A DNA stretch of 64,000 nucleotides. Origin: Paraburkholderia kirstenboschensis (GTDB lineage Bacteria > Pseudomonadota > Gammaproteobacteria > Burkholderiales > Burkholderiaceae). Each line of letters begins with the position of its first letter. The first letter of the stretch is position 1. The notes under the pieces are model-generated. The model worked only from the letters and a program-made list of their open reading frames with translations. It had not been told where the DNA came from and made no database searches. Made by a program: the position numbers and the translations under genes. The stretch spans positions 62,001 through 126,000 of the forward strand of contig NZ_CAJHCR010000002.1 in the NCBI RefSeq assembly GCF_904848585.1. Reading direction: 5' to 3'. Of the stretch, positions 1-8,549 are shown in pieces.

Positions 1-1752
1 ATGCAGGAACACCTCGTTGCGCGCGAAGAGCGGCGCGACGCCCTTCACTTCCGCTTCGGCGCCGGGCAATGCGAACGCGGGCGTGATGGTCGGATTGCCG
101 AACGCGACCAGGTTGCTCGCGATCCTCTGCTGTCGTTGCTCGAGTTGCACCGCGATACTCGCCGACGGTTCGAGCGCAATGGCATGACGTTCTATCAGAA
201 AGCCGCTGGCGTCGTGAAACGCCTGAAACGGCAAATAGTGAAGCGCGTCGTGCGGCACGATGATGAGTCGCTCGTTCGGGCGCAGGCCGAGCGGTCCGAT
301 CAGCAATGCGTTGAACTTGTCGCCATAGGTCAGCGCGGCCGTACTTCGGCGCACGATGGCATTGCGCAGGTCGGTGACGGCGGCGCTCAGCTCCGCGCGC
401 GAGATCGGCAGCGTGTGTCCGGTCAGGCCGTCGCGACGCACGACCCAGACAACCAGCGATTTTTCGAGGCTATGAAATTCGACAATCGCCTCGTCCGGCT
501 TCAGCGCGCTGCGCGTCGCGGCGAGACTCGGCACCTGACCGTTCAATTGCAGGTTGTCCACACCGGCATCGACGCGGTTGCGCACCACGTCGAGCAACGC
601 GCGCGCGCGGCTGCGTTCGGACAGATTCCAGGCGCTCTCGTAATCGCCGGTTTCGAGCGTCAACGCGATCGCCTGTTCGAACACCGTCTGCGTGTCGCCG
701 AAAAGGCCGGTCTTGAATTCATCGCTGTGAAAGCGCGCGCGGATCTTCTCCGCTTCCCCGACCGCCGTGAGGTATGCCTCGCGGGCCGCGGGTCGATTGC
801 CGAGCGCGAGGTTCGCGCGGCCGATTCCTTCATAGGCCCATAACGCGTCGTAGCCGGCGTCGCTCGATGCGCCGCTTTGCTTTAGCAGCGCTTCAAAGGC
901 GCGTTTCGCGTCATCGGGCTTGCCTTCGGCGAGCAGAAGGTTGCCCTCGATTCGCTGATAGGCCGGCGCGAACTCCGCGGTTGCGGGCGGCCCAGCGGCG
1001 TCGAACGTCGTGCGCGCGGTGCTCGTGTCGCCCGCTGCGATCCGGGCGTTGGTCATCGACAGCAGAACCAGTGGCTTATAGCGCGGCGACGCGGTGGCGA
1101 GCGCGTCGTTGTATGCGGCGAGCGCCTCCTGCGGATTGCCACGGCGCAACGCGACGTCGCCGAGCACCTTGTTGGCCGGCGCATAGACCTGCTCGGGCGC
1201 CTTGGGCGTGGAGGCGAGCGCGTCGCGTGCATAGCGCACTGCGTTGTCGAGGTCGCCCGCGTAGCTGTAGGCGATCGCCAGATCGCGCTTGGAGAGCGCC
1301 GCGAGGTCGGCGTTATTGGTCTGGCCTGCGATTACCAGCGCGCGCGCCGCGGCGTTGACGCTGTCGCGGAAGTCACCGCGCTCCGCAGCCGCGACCGACA
1401 TGCTGCAATAGTCGTAGGCAGGCAATTTGACGCGATCGCGCGACAACAGAAGCCGCCCTTCCGCGGTCAGCGTATTGAGCGTTTCGGCGTCGCGTTCGCG
1501 TTCGAGGGCCTGGCGAAAAGCGGGAGATTCGGGCGCGAGCCCAGTGTTGCTGGAACGTTCTGCTACGGGAACGGACACGTCAGCCGCGAGCGCGCCGCCT
1601 GCTGCAAGCAGCACGGCCGAACCGAAGGCGAGCGACGCGGCTAGCAGCGTCGCGTCGCAACGCAGGCTCAACGCCGCACGGCGGCACAGCGTCCTGAGGG
1701 CAATGCGCACCATCCCGCTCGGCAGACCTTCGCGCGCGTTCACGTCTAACAT
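1..1752 (-). CDS. CHAT-domain protein with TPR-like repeats, exported; C-terminus beyond the left edge
   Basis: Reading the minus strand from the ATG at 1752 gives an open frame of 584 codons that runs off the window. Residues about 14-57 form a basic then hydrophobic segment ending LAAGGALAADVSV, like a signal peptide; an internal ATG at 1713 is a possible start that would shorten the n-region. The middle (about residues 100-370) is alanine-rich helical repeats with TPR character. The last part carries the CHAT signature, PHDALHYLPFQAFHD with the candidate catalytic His, then GNPTITPAFALPGAEAEV. The catalytic Cys that normally follows lies outside the window. CHAT is a caspase-like protease fold. 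The gene is divergent from a Ser/Thr kinase 271 bp away. The family call is firm; the substrate and any proteolytic role are unknown. Confidence 0.85.
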   Translation of the reverse strand, partial: MLDVNAREGLPSGMVRIALRTLCRRAALSLRCDATLLAASLAFGSAVLLAAGGALAADVSVPVAERSSNTGLAPESPAFRQALERERDAETLNTLTAEGRLLLSRDRVKLPAYDYCSMSVAAAERGDFRDSVNAAARALVIAGQTNNADLAALSKRDLAIAYSYAGDLDNAVRYARDALASTPKAPEQVYAPANKVLGDVALRRGNPQEALAAYNDALATASPRYKPLVLLSMTNARIAAGDTSTARTTFDAAGPPATAEFAPAYQRIEGNLLLAEGKPDDAKRAFEALLKQSGASSDAGYDALWAYEGIGRANLALGNRPAAREAYLTAVGEAEKIRARFHSDEFKTGLFGDTQTVFEQAIALTLETGDYESAWNLSERSRARALLDVVRNRVDAGVDNLQLNGQVPSLAATRSALKPDEAIVEFHSLEKSLVVWVVRRDGLTGHTLPISRAELSAAVTDLRNAIVRRSTAALTYGDKFNALLIGPLGLRPNERLIIVPHDALHYLPFQAFHDASGFLIERHAIALEPSASIAVQLEQRQQRIASNLVAFGNPTITPAFALPGAEAEVKGVAPLFARNEVFLH

Positions 1753-2023
1753 CCTGCAAGACGGTAAAAGGAAACGGCTGGCGGACGGAATGCGCACACG
1801 GCCTGCGGCTGCATGCGAAGTTCGACTACATGGTTGTAAACGATTTGGCCCCACGGATTTTGAAATCCCGGCGTGCGCGCTGAACGAATGGATTCGCCTG
1901 CTTGCGCGCCGTTTTTCAAAAATCGTCGCGCTGATCGTCTTAAAGATGCACGCGTCTCACGCGTGGCGGTGACGCTTGCGTGCGCGGTGCTTCGTCATGG
2001 AATACTCCAGGGAGCCAAAGCCG

Positions 2024-3982
2024 ATGAGCAGCCCCGACGACAAAACGGTGATCGTGCAGCGGCAGCCCGCGCCAGATGCTCAGCAAGGCGGCGCGGATGC
2101 AGCGGATCCGGACCGCACCGTCGTCACCCGGCCACCCACGCCCGCTGGCAATGCACAACACGCACTGCCCGCCGGCACGCGGCTCGGCGAGTTCGAGATC
2201 GTGAGCGTGATCGGCGAAGGCGGTTTCGGCATCGTGTACCTCGCCCACGATACGCAGCTCGGGCGAAACGTCGCAATCAAGGAATACATTCCGGCCGCGC
2301 TCGCCTCGCGCGTCGGCACAGCCGAAGTGTCGGTCAGGTCGCAGCGTCATGAAGACACCTTCCGCGCGGGACTCAAGAGCTTCATCAATGAGGCGCGACT
2401 GCTCGCGCGCTTCGATCACCATTCCCTCGTCAAGGTGTACCGGTTCTGGGAAGCGAACGGCACGGCATACATGGTCATGCCGTACTACGAGGGCATGACG
2501 CTGCGCGACGGTTTGCGCCTCATGCCCAAGCCTCCAGACGAAGCATGGCTGTTCGGCCTGCTCACTCCGTTGATAGACGCGCTCGCGGTGCTGCATGCGG
2601 CACAGTGCTATCACCGTGACATAGCGCCGGACAACATCATGTTGTTGAAAGGCGGCGGGCGCCCGCTTCTGCTCGACTTCGGCGCGGCGCGGCGCGTGAT
2701 TGGCGACATGACGCAGGCGCTGACGGTCATTCTGAAGCCAGGCTATGCGCCGATCGAGCAATACGCCGAAGTAGCCGCGCTTAAGCAGGGGCCATGGACC
2801 GACGTCTACGCGCTCGCCGCAGTGGTGTATTTTGCGATTCTTGGTAAAACGCCACCGCCTTCGGTCGGCCGCATGATGAGCGACACTTATGTGCCGCTCG
2901 CCGATGCGGCGGCGGGCCGGTATTCGGAGCGTTTCCTGCGTGCGATCGACCACGCGCTCGCCGTGCGTCCGGAAAGCCGCCCACAGAGCGTGCATGTGCT
3001 CGCGAGAGAGCTGGGTATTTCGATGCCGGATCCCGCCGACATTGCGAGCGGCAGCGATGCATCTGGAGTGGGCGAGGTGCGCGGCTCATCGTCGAGCGCG
3101 ACGTTGCGCAATCCCTCGAGCGCCGGCGGCGAATCCATGGGCGAACGTAACAGCACACAGCGCCGCCCACAACCGCCGGCAGCCGCCGTGCCGGACGCGA
3201 AGAATCGCAACAGAACCGGGTTGATCGCCGGCGCCGCCGTTTGTGTCGTTGCGCTTGCGGCCGTCGGTGCCTGGATGGCAACGCGTTCGTCGGCACCGGT
3301 CGCGACGGCACCCCGCTCTGCACCTCCATCTTCACTTACCAGTGCCGAGCCGTCGTCACACTCGGCCCGGATGGCTGCGGTCGCGCCATCCGTGAGCCCA
3401 TCGCCGCCACCGGTGTCTCAGGCGGCACCAACGCCGCCTCCGGACACACTTGCGGCCTTCACACCCGGCAGCGAATTCGAGCGGATCGCGACGCTGGCTG
3501 ATCCCGCTATTCATGTCACCGGAACACTGCGCAGCACGACGGCCCGCATCGGCAAGGATCATCTGCAATTCAAGGTGAGCAGCAACCGCGCCGGCTACGT
3601 GTATGTGTTCATGGTTGACCCGTCCAATCAGTACTTGATGCTGTTTCCGAACGGACTGGACCGCAACAACTCGATCACGGCCGGGCAGACACTCTCGCTG
3701 CCGCGTGCGAGTTGGCCGATGCTGGCGGGCGAGCCGCCAGGCCCCAACCGGTTTCTGGTGCTGGTGTCGCCAGAGCCGCGCGATTTCTCTGTGGCCGGCC
3801 TGAAACCCGGAGCCGTGTTCGCCGCCTTTCCGGAGGACGCCCAACGCGAGGCCGCGACGCGGCGCACATCCCAGTACTCGCCGTTTGCGGGCAAGCCGCT
3901 CTGTGCAGCGGGCGCGTCAGACTGCCCCAATGAATTCGGCGTGACCAGCTTCACCATCGACGCCGTCAAACCGGCGGGATAA
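2024..3982 (+). CDS. Membrane-anchored Ser/Thr protein kinase with C-terminal DUF4384 domain
   Basis: This 652-residue protein has a complete Hanks-type kinase domain: glycine loop GEGGFGIVY (about residue 65), catalytic Lys in VAIKEYIP, HRDIAPDN (about 197) and DFG (about 218). A Pro/Ser-rich linker leads to one membrane segment (about 398-420), then another Pro/Ser linker and a DUF4384 domain (about 515-600, FKVSSNRAGYVYVFMVDP). The predicted topology is kinase in the cytoplasm and DUF4384 in the periplasm. The frame also opens at a TTG at 1976, but the ATG at 2024 is preceded by AGGGAG at good spacing, so I chose it. The divergent neighbour encodes an exported CHAT protein, which suggests a shared signalling role; this is inference. 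All core catalytic residues are present, so an active kinase is expected. Confidence 0.93.
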   Translation: MSSPDDKTVIVQRQPAPDAQQGGADAADPDRTVVTRPPTPAGNAQHALPAGTRLGEFEIVSVIGEGGFGIVYLAHDTQLGRNVAIKEYIPAALASRVGTAEVSVRSQRHEDTFRAGLKSFINEARLLARFDHHSLVKVYRFWEANGTAYMVMPYYEGMTLRDGLRLMPKPPDEAWLFGLLTPLIDALAVLHAAQCYHRDIAPDNIMLLKGGGRPLLLDFGAARRVIGDMTQALTVILKPGYAPIEQYAEVAALKQGPWTDVYALAAVVYFAILGKTPPPSVGRMMSDTYVPLADAAAGRYSERFLRAIDHALAVRPESRPQSVHVLARELGISMPDPADIASGSDASGVGEVRGSSSSATLRNPSSAGGESMGERNSTQRRPQPPAAAVPDAKNRNRTGLIAGAAVCVVALAAVGAWMATRSSAPVATAPRSAPPSSLTSAEPSSHSARMAAVAPSVSPSPPPVSQAAPTPPPDTLAAFTPGSEFERIATLADPAIHVTGTLRSTTARIGKDHLQFKVSSNRAGYVYVFMVDPSNQYLMLFPNGLDRNNSITAGQTLSLPRASWPMLAGEPPGPNRFLVLVSPEPRDFSVAGLKPGAVFAAFPEDAQREAATRRTSQYSPFAGKPLCAAGASDCPNEFGVTSFTIDAVKPAG

Positions 3983-4014
3983 ACGCACGCGCAATGTTCG
4001 GCGGGACCATATGT

Positions 4015-4053
4015 TCTGCTCGCGTTGTCTGCTCGCGTTGTCTGCTTGCCTTG
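4015..4053. repeat. 13-bp tandem repeat, three units
   Basis: TCTGCTCGCGTTG occurs twice in tandem, followed by a third unit with two changes (TCTGCTTGCCTTG). It lies in the 248-bp gap between the kinase stop and the 3' end of the DUF995-like gene. No function is evident. Confidence 0.7.
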
Positions 4054-4230
4054 CCAGCCTTGTTGGCGGGGAGCGCGAACAACCCGTCCAGGAAACGTCT
4101 GTGAAAACGCGCCCGGTATGGGGCCGTCGGCATCAGATGCCGATTGCCTGGTCAGCGATCCGGTGCTTTGCGTGGACGACGCCCCATGACCTTTGTCTCC
4201 TAACCGTGGCCCGCCGCCGTGCCGGTTCCG

Positions 4231-5163
4231 CTAGTGATGAATCGTCAAAGGACGCCAACTGGTTTTGTCTGGCGGCGGTGTCCAGTTCGCATCGGCGATA
4301 TCGGCGATCGGCTGGTAGTTGCCATTGGCTGTCGGCTCGAGGAAGCGGCACCAGTTTTCGGGGACATCCTCCCAGTCTATGTGCAGGCACAAGCGACCTT
4401 CCTCGGTGACGTTCCAGCGGCCGCTCGCGCTGTGCGCGCCGTTGCGGAAGCCCCCGCCGCCCCAGTAGACGGTGAGCGTACCGTCGGGCTTATTGACCCA
4501 CTGCCTGAGAGCGCCTGCCGTATTGGTTCGTAGCATCGTCGAGCCCGGCAACAACGCCAGCAATTGGTCGCGAGTAAGTCGCGCAGGACGCCCCGCACCT
4601 GCCCCGTGCTGATCGTCGGGACCGGCAGAACCCGCCTGCGCTCGCGGACTTGTATTGGCTTGCGTCTGCTGCGGCTCTGATGCCGGCTGCGGTGTGTGCG
4701 CTGGTTGCGGCAACGCCGTTGCCGGCCTGGTTGCAGTCGGCTCGATTGCAGTTGGCTGGGACGCAGGTGGTGCGCCCGGGAGAGCCGCCGCGGAGACCGT
4801 CGACGCTGCCGTGGGCGCACTGGCCGCTTGCTGTGACCGGCTTGCTGCAGGAACCGCCGTTTCCGAAGCAGCCTTCGGGTGGAGCTTTGCCTTCGCCGCG
4901 GCGGCGCGTTGCTCCGCTTTGCGTTTTTTCTCCGACTCTTCAGCGCGCGGCTGGGACGCCTGATCGAGAACAAAATCTACGCGCTGGATGCGGGAGCCGG
5001 ACTCCCGCATCAAAAGTTGGGCGGACCTCGATGCCGGCAAAACGGCGCCAGGCCGCGTAAATTGAGTTTCCTGCGCCCGCGCGGTATCGAGACAAAGCAG
5101 CGCAAGCGCCGCGGGGAAAACCATTGTCCCAATCGGGTGGCACAACGTGGTACCAGTCCACAT
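4231..5163 (-). CDS. Secreted DUF995-like protein with a Pro/Ala-rich linker
   Basis: The 310-residue protein begins with a signal peptide (MVFPAALALLCLDTARA, cleavage before QETQF) if the ATG at 5124 is used; the longer frame from 5163 adds 13 residues, and neither start has a clear ribosome-binding site. Residues about 80-185 are a low-complexity Ala/Pro/Thr/Gln linker. The C-terminal about 110 residues look like a DUF995 domain: a threonine-rich opening, RQWVNKPDGTLTVYWGGGG, GRWNVTEEGRLCLHIDW and a second Cys in NWCRFL. DUF995 has no assigned enzymatic role that I know of. The gene converges on the kinase and is the third extracytoplasmic protein in this block. The domain call is by remembered resemblance and needs a profile search. 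Confidence 0.7.
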   Translation of the reverse strand: MWTGTTLCHPIGTMVFPAALALLCLDTARAQETQFTRPGAVLPASRSAQLLMRESGSRIQRVDFVLDQASQPRAEESEKKRKAEQRAAAAKAKLHPKAASETAVPAASRSQQAASAPTAASTVSAAALPGAPPASQPTAIEPTATRPATALPQPAHTPQPASEPQQTQANTSPRAQAGSAGPDDQHGAGAGRPARLTRDQLLALLPGSTMLRTNTAGALRQWVNKPDGTLTVYWGGGGFRNGAHSASGRWNVTEEGRLCLHIDWEDVPENWCRFLEPTANGNYQPIADIADANWTPPPDKTSWRPLTIHH

Positions 5164-5611
5164 CGTCGGTCTCAGCTTAGAAGAGACAAAATGTCCGGCT
5201 CAAGCTTCCAACAAAATAGTCTATCGGCGCAGCTCTTAGCAATCGGAAGTTTGCCCGACGGACGCCTTCCAGAAGTCCCGCAGTTGATGTGTAGGGCGAG
5301 TGATCTGGAAAGGTGAAATCCAGTAGGCACAGGCGCATGCATCCCCCCGAAGCGCGCCCTACAAATGAACTTTGTCATGGTGCGGCGGCGTTGACATAGA
5401 CAAGCAGCGCCTGACTCACGTTCTACTCCTTTTTGTAGGACGGTTCGATGCCCCGCGCAGATTTCAAAACCACGCGTGCGAATTCGTCTACAGCGACAAG
5501 AGGGTCGGAGCTCGTCTTATCAGGACCCCGCCCGTCGTCCAAAGAGCTAGCGGCAAATTGCAAAAGATCCGCCTGAAACGAATTAGCAATCGGGTATGCA
5601 AAGGACGGAAA
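5164..5611. other. Intergenic stretch, no gene recognised
   Basis: This 448-bp region separates the divergent DUF995-like and peptidoglycan-binding-like genes. The frame of the downstream gene is open back to 5372, but those residues look random and a good ribosome-binding site sits at 5600. A TTGACA-like hexamer near 5394 has no convincing -10 partner. It probably holds the two promoters. Confidence 0.5.
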
Positions 5612-5995
5612 ATGCATCTATTTTCACGGCTGTTTCGCAACGATCCGCGGCTTCAGGCGTGCCTCACGTCCGATCCGGCACACATCACGCCCGGTTGCGT
5701 CGGGGATTCGGTCGGCAAGATCCAGACGGCGCTTGCCTGTCTGGACGGCGCGCAGATCGTCGCGCTCGAGTTAGAGGCAAAGCGATACGGACCGTCTACC
5801 GCCGCGGCCGTGCTTGCTTATAAACAAAAACGCAACATCATCAACCGCGCCTATCAGACCAGAGCCGATAACATCGTCGGCAAGATGACTATCGCCGCCC
5901 TGGATAAGGAAATTGCACAGCGCGAGAGAAAGACGCGAATCATGATAGAAAGCGTCTGTTGTCGCTTCGATCAAAAGACCGGCGCGCCGGTCTGA
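5612..5995 (+). CDS. Small peptidoglycan-binding-like protein
   Basis: This protein has 127 residues from the ATG at 5612, which follows AAGGACGG. Residues about 20-100 resemble a PG_binding_1 fold: a GDSVGKIQTAL opening, YGPSTAAAVLAYKQ in the middle and NIVGKMTIAALDKE at the end, matching the usual G-D-S / G-x-x-T-xx-A-V / G-x-x-T pattern. No signal peptide is visible. The next gene starts 18 bp downstream and encodes a HExxH protein, so the two are probably one operon. Together they suggest a cell-wall-directed or secreted pair, which is inference. The similarity is moderate and a profile search would settle it. Confidence 0.65.
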   Translation: MHLFSRLFRNDPRLQACLTSDPAHITPGCVGDSVGKIQTALACLDGAQIVALELEAKRYGPSTAAAVLAYKQKRNIINRAYQTRADNIVGKMTIAALDKEIAQRERKTRIMIESVCCRFDQKTGAPV

Positions 5996-6013
5996 AACTG
6001 GAAGGAGAGTCGC

Positions 6014-6637
6014 GTGGGTACCGCGTGGGACGATCCGGTCAAGAGCAAAAAGCAGTTGACTGTCTTCGCGGGCAGCAGCATAACAGGCGGCAAATGGTCC
6101 GGTGTGTTTTCCAACGCGATCAAGGAATTCAACCGACTCTCTACCGCTCACTCGCTCGGAGTCGTGCTGACTCAAACGACTCAGGCACCCGATTCAAACG
6201 GCCCGGGCGGGGCGGATGTACAGTTCGAAGCCGGCGCCGGCAGCGTGAATTTCACCGCATTCGGACAGGCATTTTCGGTATCTGTGGACGGTAAAGCTCT
6301 CGCAGGGCACACATCGCAGGTCAAGCTTTCCTTCAACGGCGTCGCGCGCATTGCGAAGGCCTTTATCGTAGTGCCGGCCACTCCTGAAATCGGTGATTTG
6401 GGCCGACGCGCAGCCGGCGATGGAGTAAAGCTGCTGATTGCGGTCCACGAATTGTTCCATGCCTGCGGGTTATCCTCCAACGATCATAACCCCGACGATC
6501 TTTTCAACGGCTTCCCCCAGGCTATCAAAGGAGGGACACCGGCGGAAGACAAAATCGAGGTCAACCATCACAAGCGACTCCCGCCGCTGTTTCTCAGTTC
6601 CATAACCATTGGTGCCGTTCAGGCGCTCTGGAAATGA
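6014..6637 (+). CDS. Putative zinc metallopeptidase with HExxH motif
   Basis: This protein has 207 residues from a GTG at 6014, preceded by GGAAGGAGAG. The decisive feature is VHELFHACGLSSNDH (about residues 144-158): two zinc-binding His and the catalytic Glu of HExxH, then a Gly and a further His, reminiscent of metzincins although the spacing to the last His differs from HExxHxxGxxH. The N-terminal 130 residues are not recognised and no signal peptide is seen. It lies 18 bp after a peptidoglycan-binding-like gene. A role as a secreted or injected wall-active or protein-cleaving enzyme is possible but unproven. Catalytic potential is inferred from the motif only. Confidence 0.65.
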   Translation: MGTAWDDPVKSKKQLTVFAGSSITGGKWSGVFSNAIKEFNRLSTAHSLGVVLTQTTQAPDSNGPGGADVQFEAGAGSVNFTAFGQAFSVSVDGKALAGHTSQVKLSFNGVARIAKAFIVVPATPEIGDLGRRAAGDGVKLLIAVHELFHACGLSSNDHNPDDLFNGFPQAIKGGTPAEDKIEVNHHKRLPPLFLSSITIGAVQALWK

Positions 6638-7325
6638 GCGTCGTTTTCCAGGGCATTCTGAGTGCGCGTTCGTTTCGACTAAATATACGGGATACCTAAC
6701 TATCTGTCTGTGGTCACTCACGGCACGACCGCGCACCGATCCATCAAGCTGCAACTCTCCAATGAAGGTGTCAATGTTGTCCGGTACTTCCCTACTCCAT
6801 CGCTTGCAGCGGTGACGCGGCCGCCATGCATATCAACCGCGTTCTGGACGACAGACAGCTCGATGCCGAGACCCGATCGCCACCGGCCATTCGGGGATGG
6901 CTAGCTGAACGTACGCCTCAAACATACGGCCAAGTTGCGATACCGGGATGCCGATGCTTTTGTCGCTCACGACGATTTGCACCCGCATATCGCGAACTGT
7001 TGCGTTGATCGTTGTCTCGGTACTCGTTGTCCGAGCATTTGATTGGATTGTCTAGCCGATTGAAAACTTCCTGGGTCAGCCTTGTTTGTCACCAACTACC
7101 AGGACAGGTGCGCCGGGTACGCCGATGACATTCTGATGTCTTCGGAGGTAGGGGATTCCCCTACAGAAGTAGTATGCCAAATATTGCTTACACGACGTTA
7201 GAATGATTCCACTTATTGGGAAATGCATCCGCTCAGTCAGGTACAGCCTTGCGGCGCCGGTGATCCGGTGGCGTGCCGGGCCTTTCTCTGCCTGACGGCC
7301 ATGACGATAATTAAGGAGAGCATGA
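6638..7325. other. Intergenic stretch with a 17-bp palindrome
   Basis: This 688-bp region contains only short frames without recognisable similarity. At 7148-7164 there is a perfect inverted repeat, GTAGGGG-ATT-CCCCTAC, about 160 bp upstream of the phasin gene, which could be an operator. The rest is unexplained and could be eroded DNA. Confidence 0.5.
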
Positions 7326-7832
7326 ATGAGCCTTTTCGAACCCGATCAATTCATCGCATCGCAGACCGACAACGCTGTCACCCTCTTCGCCTTGACGAAT
7401 ACGACATTCGAGAGCTTCCAGCGACTGACAGAACTGAATCTGCAAACTATTCATTCGGCACTTGCGACGAGCAAAGCTTACTGGCATGAAGCGCTGTCGG
7501 TTAAGACGCCCGAGGAATACCTCACGTGGCAAGCAGGTCTGATGCAGCCCGCAGCCGAACAGGCTCTTTCATACAGCCGCCAGCTATACGACATCGCGTC
7601 GAACACCAATGCGGAATTGACGAAGGTTGCCGAGGCTCATTACGAGCATGCGAATCACACTGCACCAACACATGCAGACAACCTTGTGAAGGACGCACCT
7701 GCAGGGACAGAAGCCGCGACCACCGTATTGAAATCGCCCTTCCCGACATCCCAAGATGCGAGAGAAACCGTCCGCAAAGCGGCCAAGCAGGCCATCGAAA
7801 CTGCCAAGGGATCCGGCACGTCGATCAAATAG
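7326..7832 (+). CDS. Phasin-family protein
   Basis: The 168-residue protein opens with MSLFEPDQFIASQTDNAVTL and is helical throughout, with the phasin pattern of heptad-like helices (FESFQRLTELNLQTIHSAL, then WQAGLMQPAAEQALSYSRQL). Phasins coat polyhydroxyalkanoate granules in the cytoplasm. The C-terminal 50 residues (Pro/Ala/Thr/Lys-rich) diverge from the phasin at 28260. The start is supported by AAGGAG upstream at 7313. No PHA synthase is nearby. The family call is good; the exact phasin subgroup is not assigned. Confidence 0.85.
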   Translation: MSLFEPDQFIASQTDNAVTLFALTNTTFESFQRLTELNLQTIHSALATSKAYWHEALSVKTPEEYLTWQAGLMQPAAEQALSYSRQLYDIASNTNAELTKVAEAHYEHANHTAPTHADNLVKDAPAGTEAATTVLKSPFPTSQDARETVRKAAKQAIETAKGSGTSIK

Positions 7833-7931
7833 GTCAATGCAAAGATGTCCAGCCAGTAATCGCGACGCCGGACATCGGTTTCAGCACTCACCCGTCAGTT
7901 CGAAGACATACCGCTTCGTGAGGAGGCACGC

Positions 7932-8129
7932 ATGTTGAGTCCGCATGAATTCACCACCTTGATGCTGGTGAACGCTGCACCCGATCAGATCAGACCCGAC
8001 CGAGAGGAAATTCACACACTGCTGGCACGTCAACTCGTGAACATTGAACTACTGACGACCGGACAGCGGCAACTAAGCATCACCCCACAAGGCCATGCCG
8101 TCCTGAAAGCCGTCGGGCGGATGTGTTGA
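7932..8129 (+). CDS. Small hypothetical protein, possible winged-helix fold
   Basis: This protein has 65 residues with a strong ribosome-binding site (GAGGAGG) before the ATG. The pattern EIHTLLARQLVNIELLTTGQRQLSITPQGHAVLKAV is helix, then a beta hairpin with a TPxG turn, as at the end of small winged-helix domains. I do not recognise a named family. The upstream phasin lies 99 bp away on the same strand. Confidence 0.6.
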   Translation: MLSPHEFTTLMLVNAAPDQIRPDREEIHTLLARQLVNIELLTTGQRQLSITPQGHAVLKAVGRMC

Positions 8130-8156
8130 GCAACGTCCGTCGACTTGCGGCCTGTC

Positions 8157-8216
8157 GTTCGAACGAAGGTTCGAACGAAGGTTCAAACGAAGGTTCAAAC
8201 GAACGTTCAACGCAAG
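8157..8216. repeat. 12-bp tandem repeat, five units
   Basis: Five tandem 12-bp units based on GTTCRAACGAAG start at 8157, 8169, 8181, 8193 and 8205; the last two are diverged. Each unit contains a small TTCGAA or TTCAAA core. It sits between two small genes, 27 bp after the stop of the first. Confidence 0.85.
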
Positions 8217-8289
8217 GATAGAAGAAACGCCTGTAGTGCACCGTCAGCCGGTCCGTAATCGCAGACTGGACGTAACGAAGGAGACTGCA

Positions 8290-8517
8290 ATGGGTGAATC
8301 CTGGCTTGGGGTTGTGATCGGTATGTTCGTACTGGTGATTGCGGCAACCGGCGTAATCGCTCACTACCGTCGTGAATATCGCCGTGCAGAGTTACTCAGG
8401 AACCTGGATCACCACGACTGGTGCCCCTGGTCTCGTCCCGGCGGTGACGGTCTCCTATGCGACAGCGCGATAAGTCGCGCGCAAAACGGTACGAACCTCA
8501 CGACCTTCGAACACTGA
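8290..8517 (+). CDS. Small single-pass membrane protein, hypothetical
   Basis: This protein has 75 residues. The start at 8290 follows AAGGAGAC. Residues about 5-25 (WLGVVIGMFVLVIAATGVIA) form one membrane helix, followed by a basic segment HYRREYRR that should stay in the cytoplasm. The C-terminal half is polar and unrecognised. It overlaps nothing and is followed by another small gene on the same strand. Confidence 0.55.
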   Translation: MGESWLGVVIGMFVLVIAATGVIAHYRREYRRAELLRNLDHHDWCPWSRPGGDGLLCDSAISRAQNGTNLTTFEH

Positions 8518-8549
8518 CGAACAATAAATCAGCGAAACATCAAGCGCTT

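Noticed and set aside
1..843. Plus-strand open frame of 280 codons
   Set aside because: It is antisense to the CHAT/TPR gene, which has clear domain motifs on the minus strand.
4011..4409. Plus-strand frame with a lipoprotein-like start in the 13-bp repeat
   Set aside because: Most of it is antisense to the DUF995-like gene and it has no recognisable pattern past the repeat.
5612..6637. Prophage lysis cassette
   Set aside because: No holin, spanin, integrase or structural phage gene is present and neither protein looks like an endolysin.
8157..8216. CRISPR-like short repeats
   Set aside because: The units are contiguous without spacers and only 12 bp long, and no cas gene is near.
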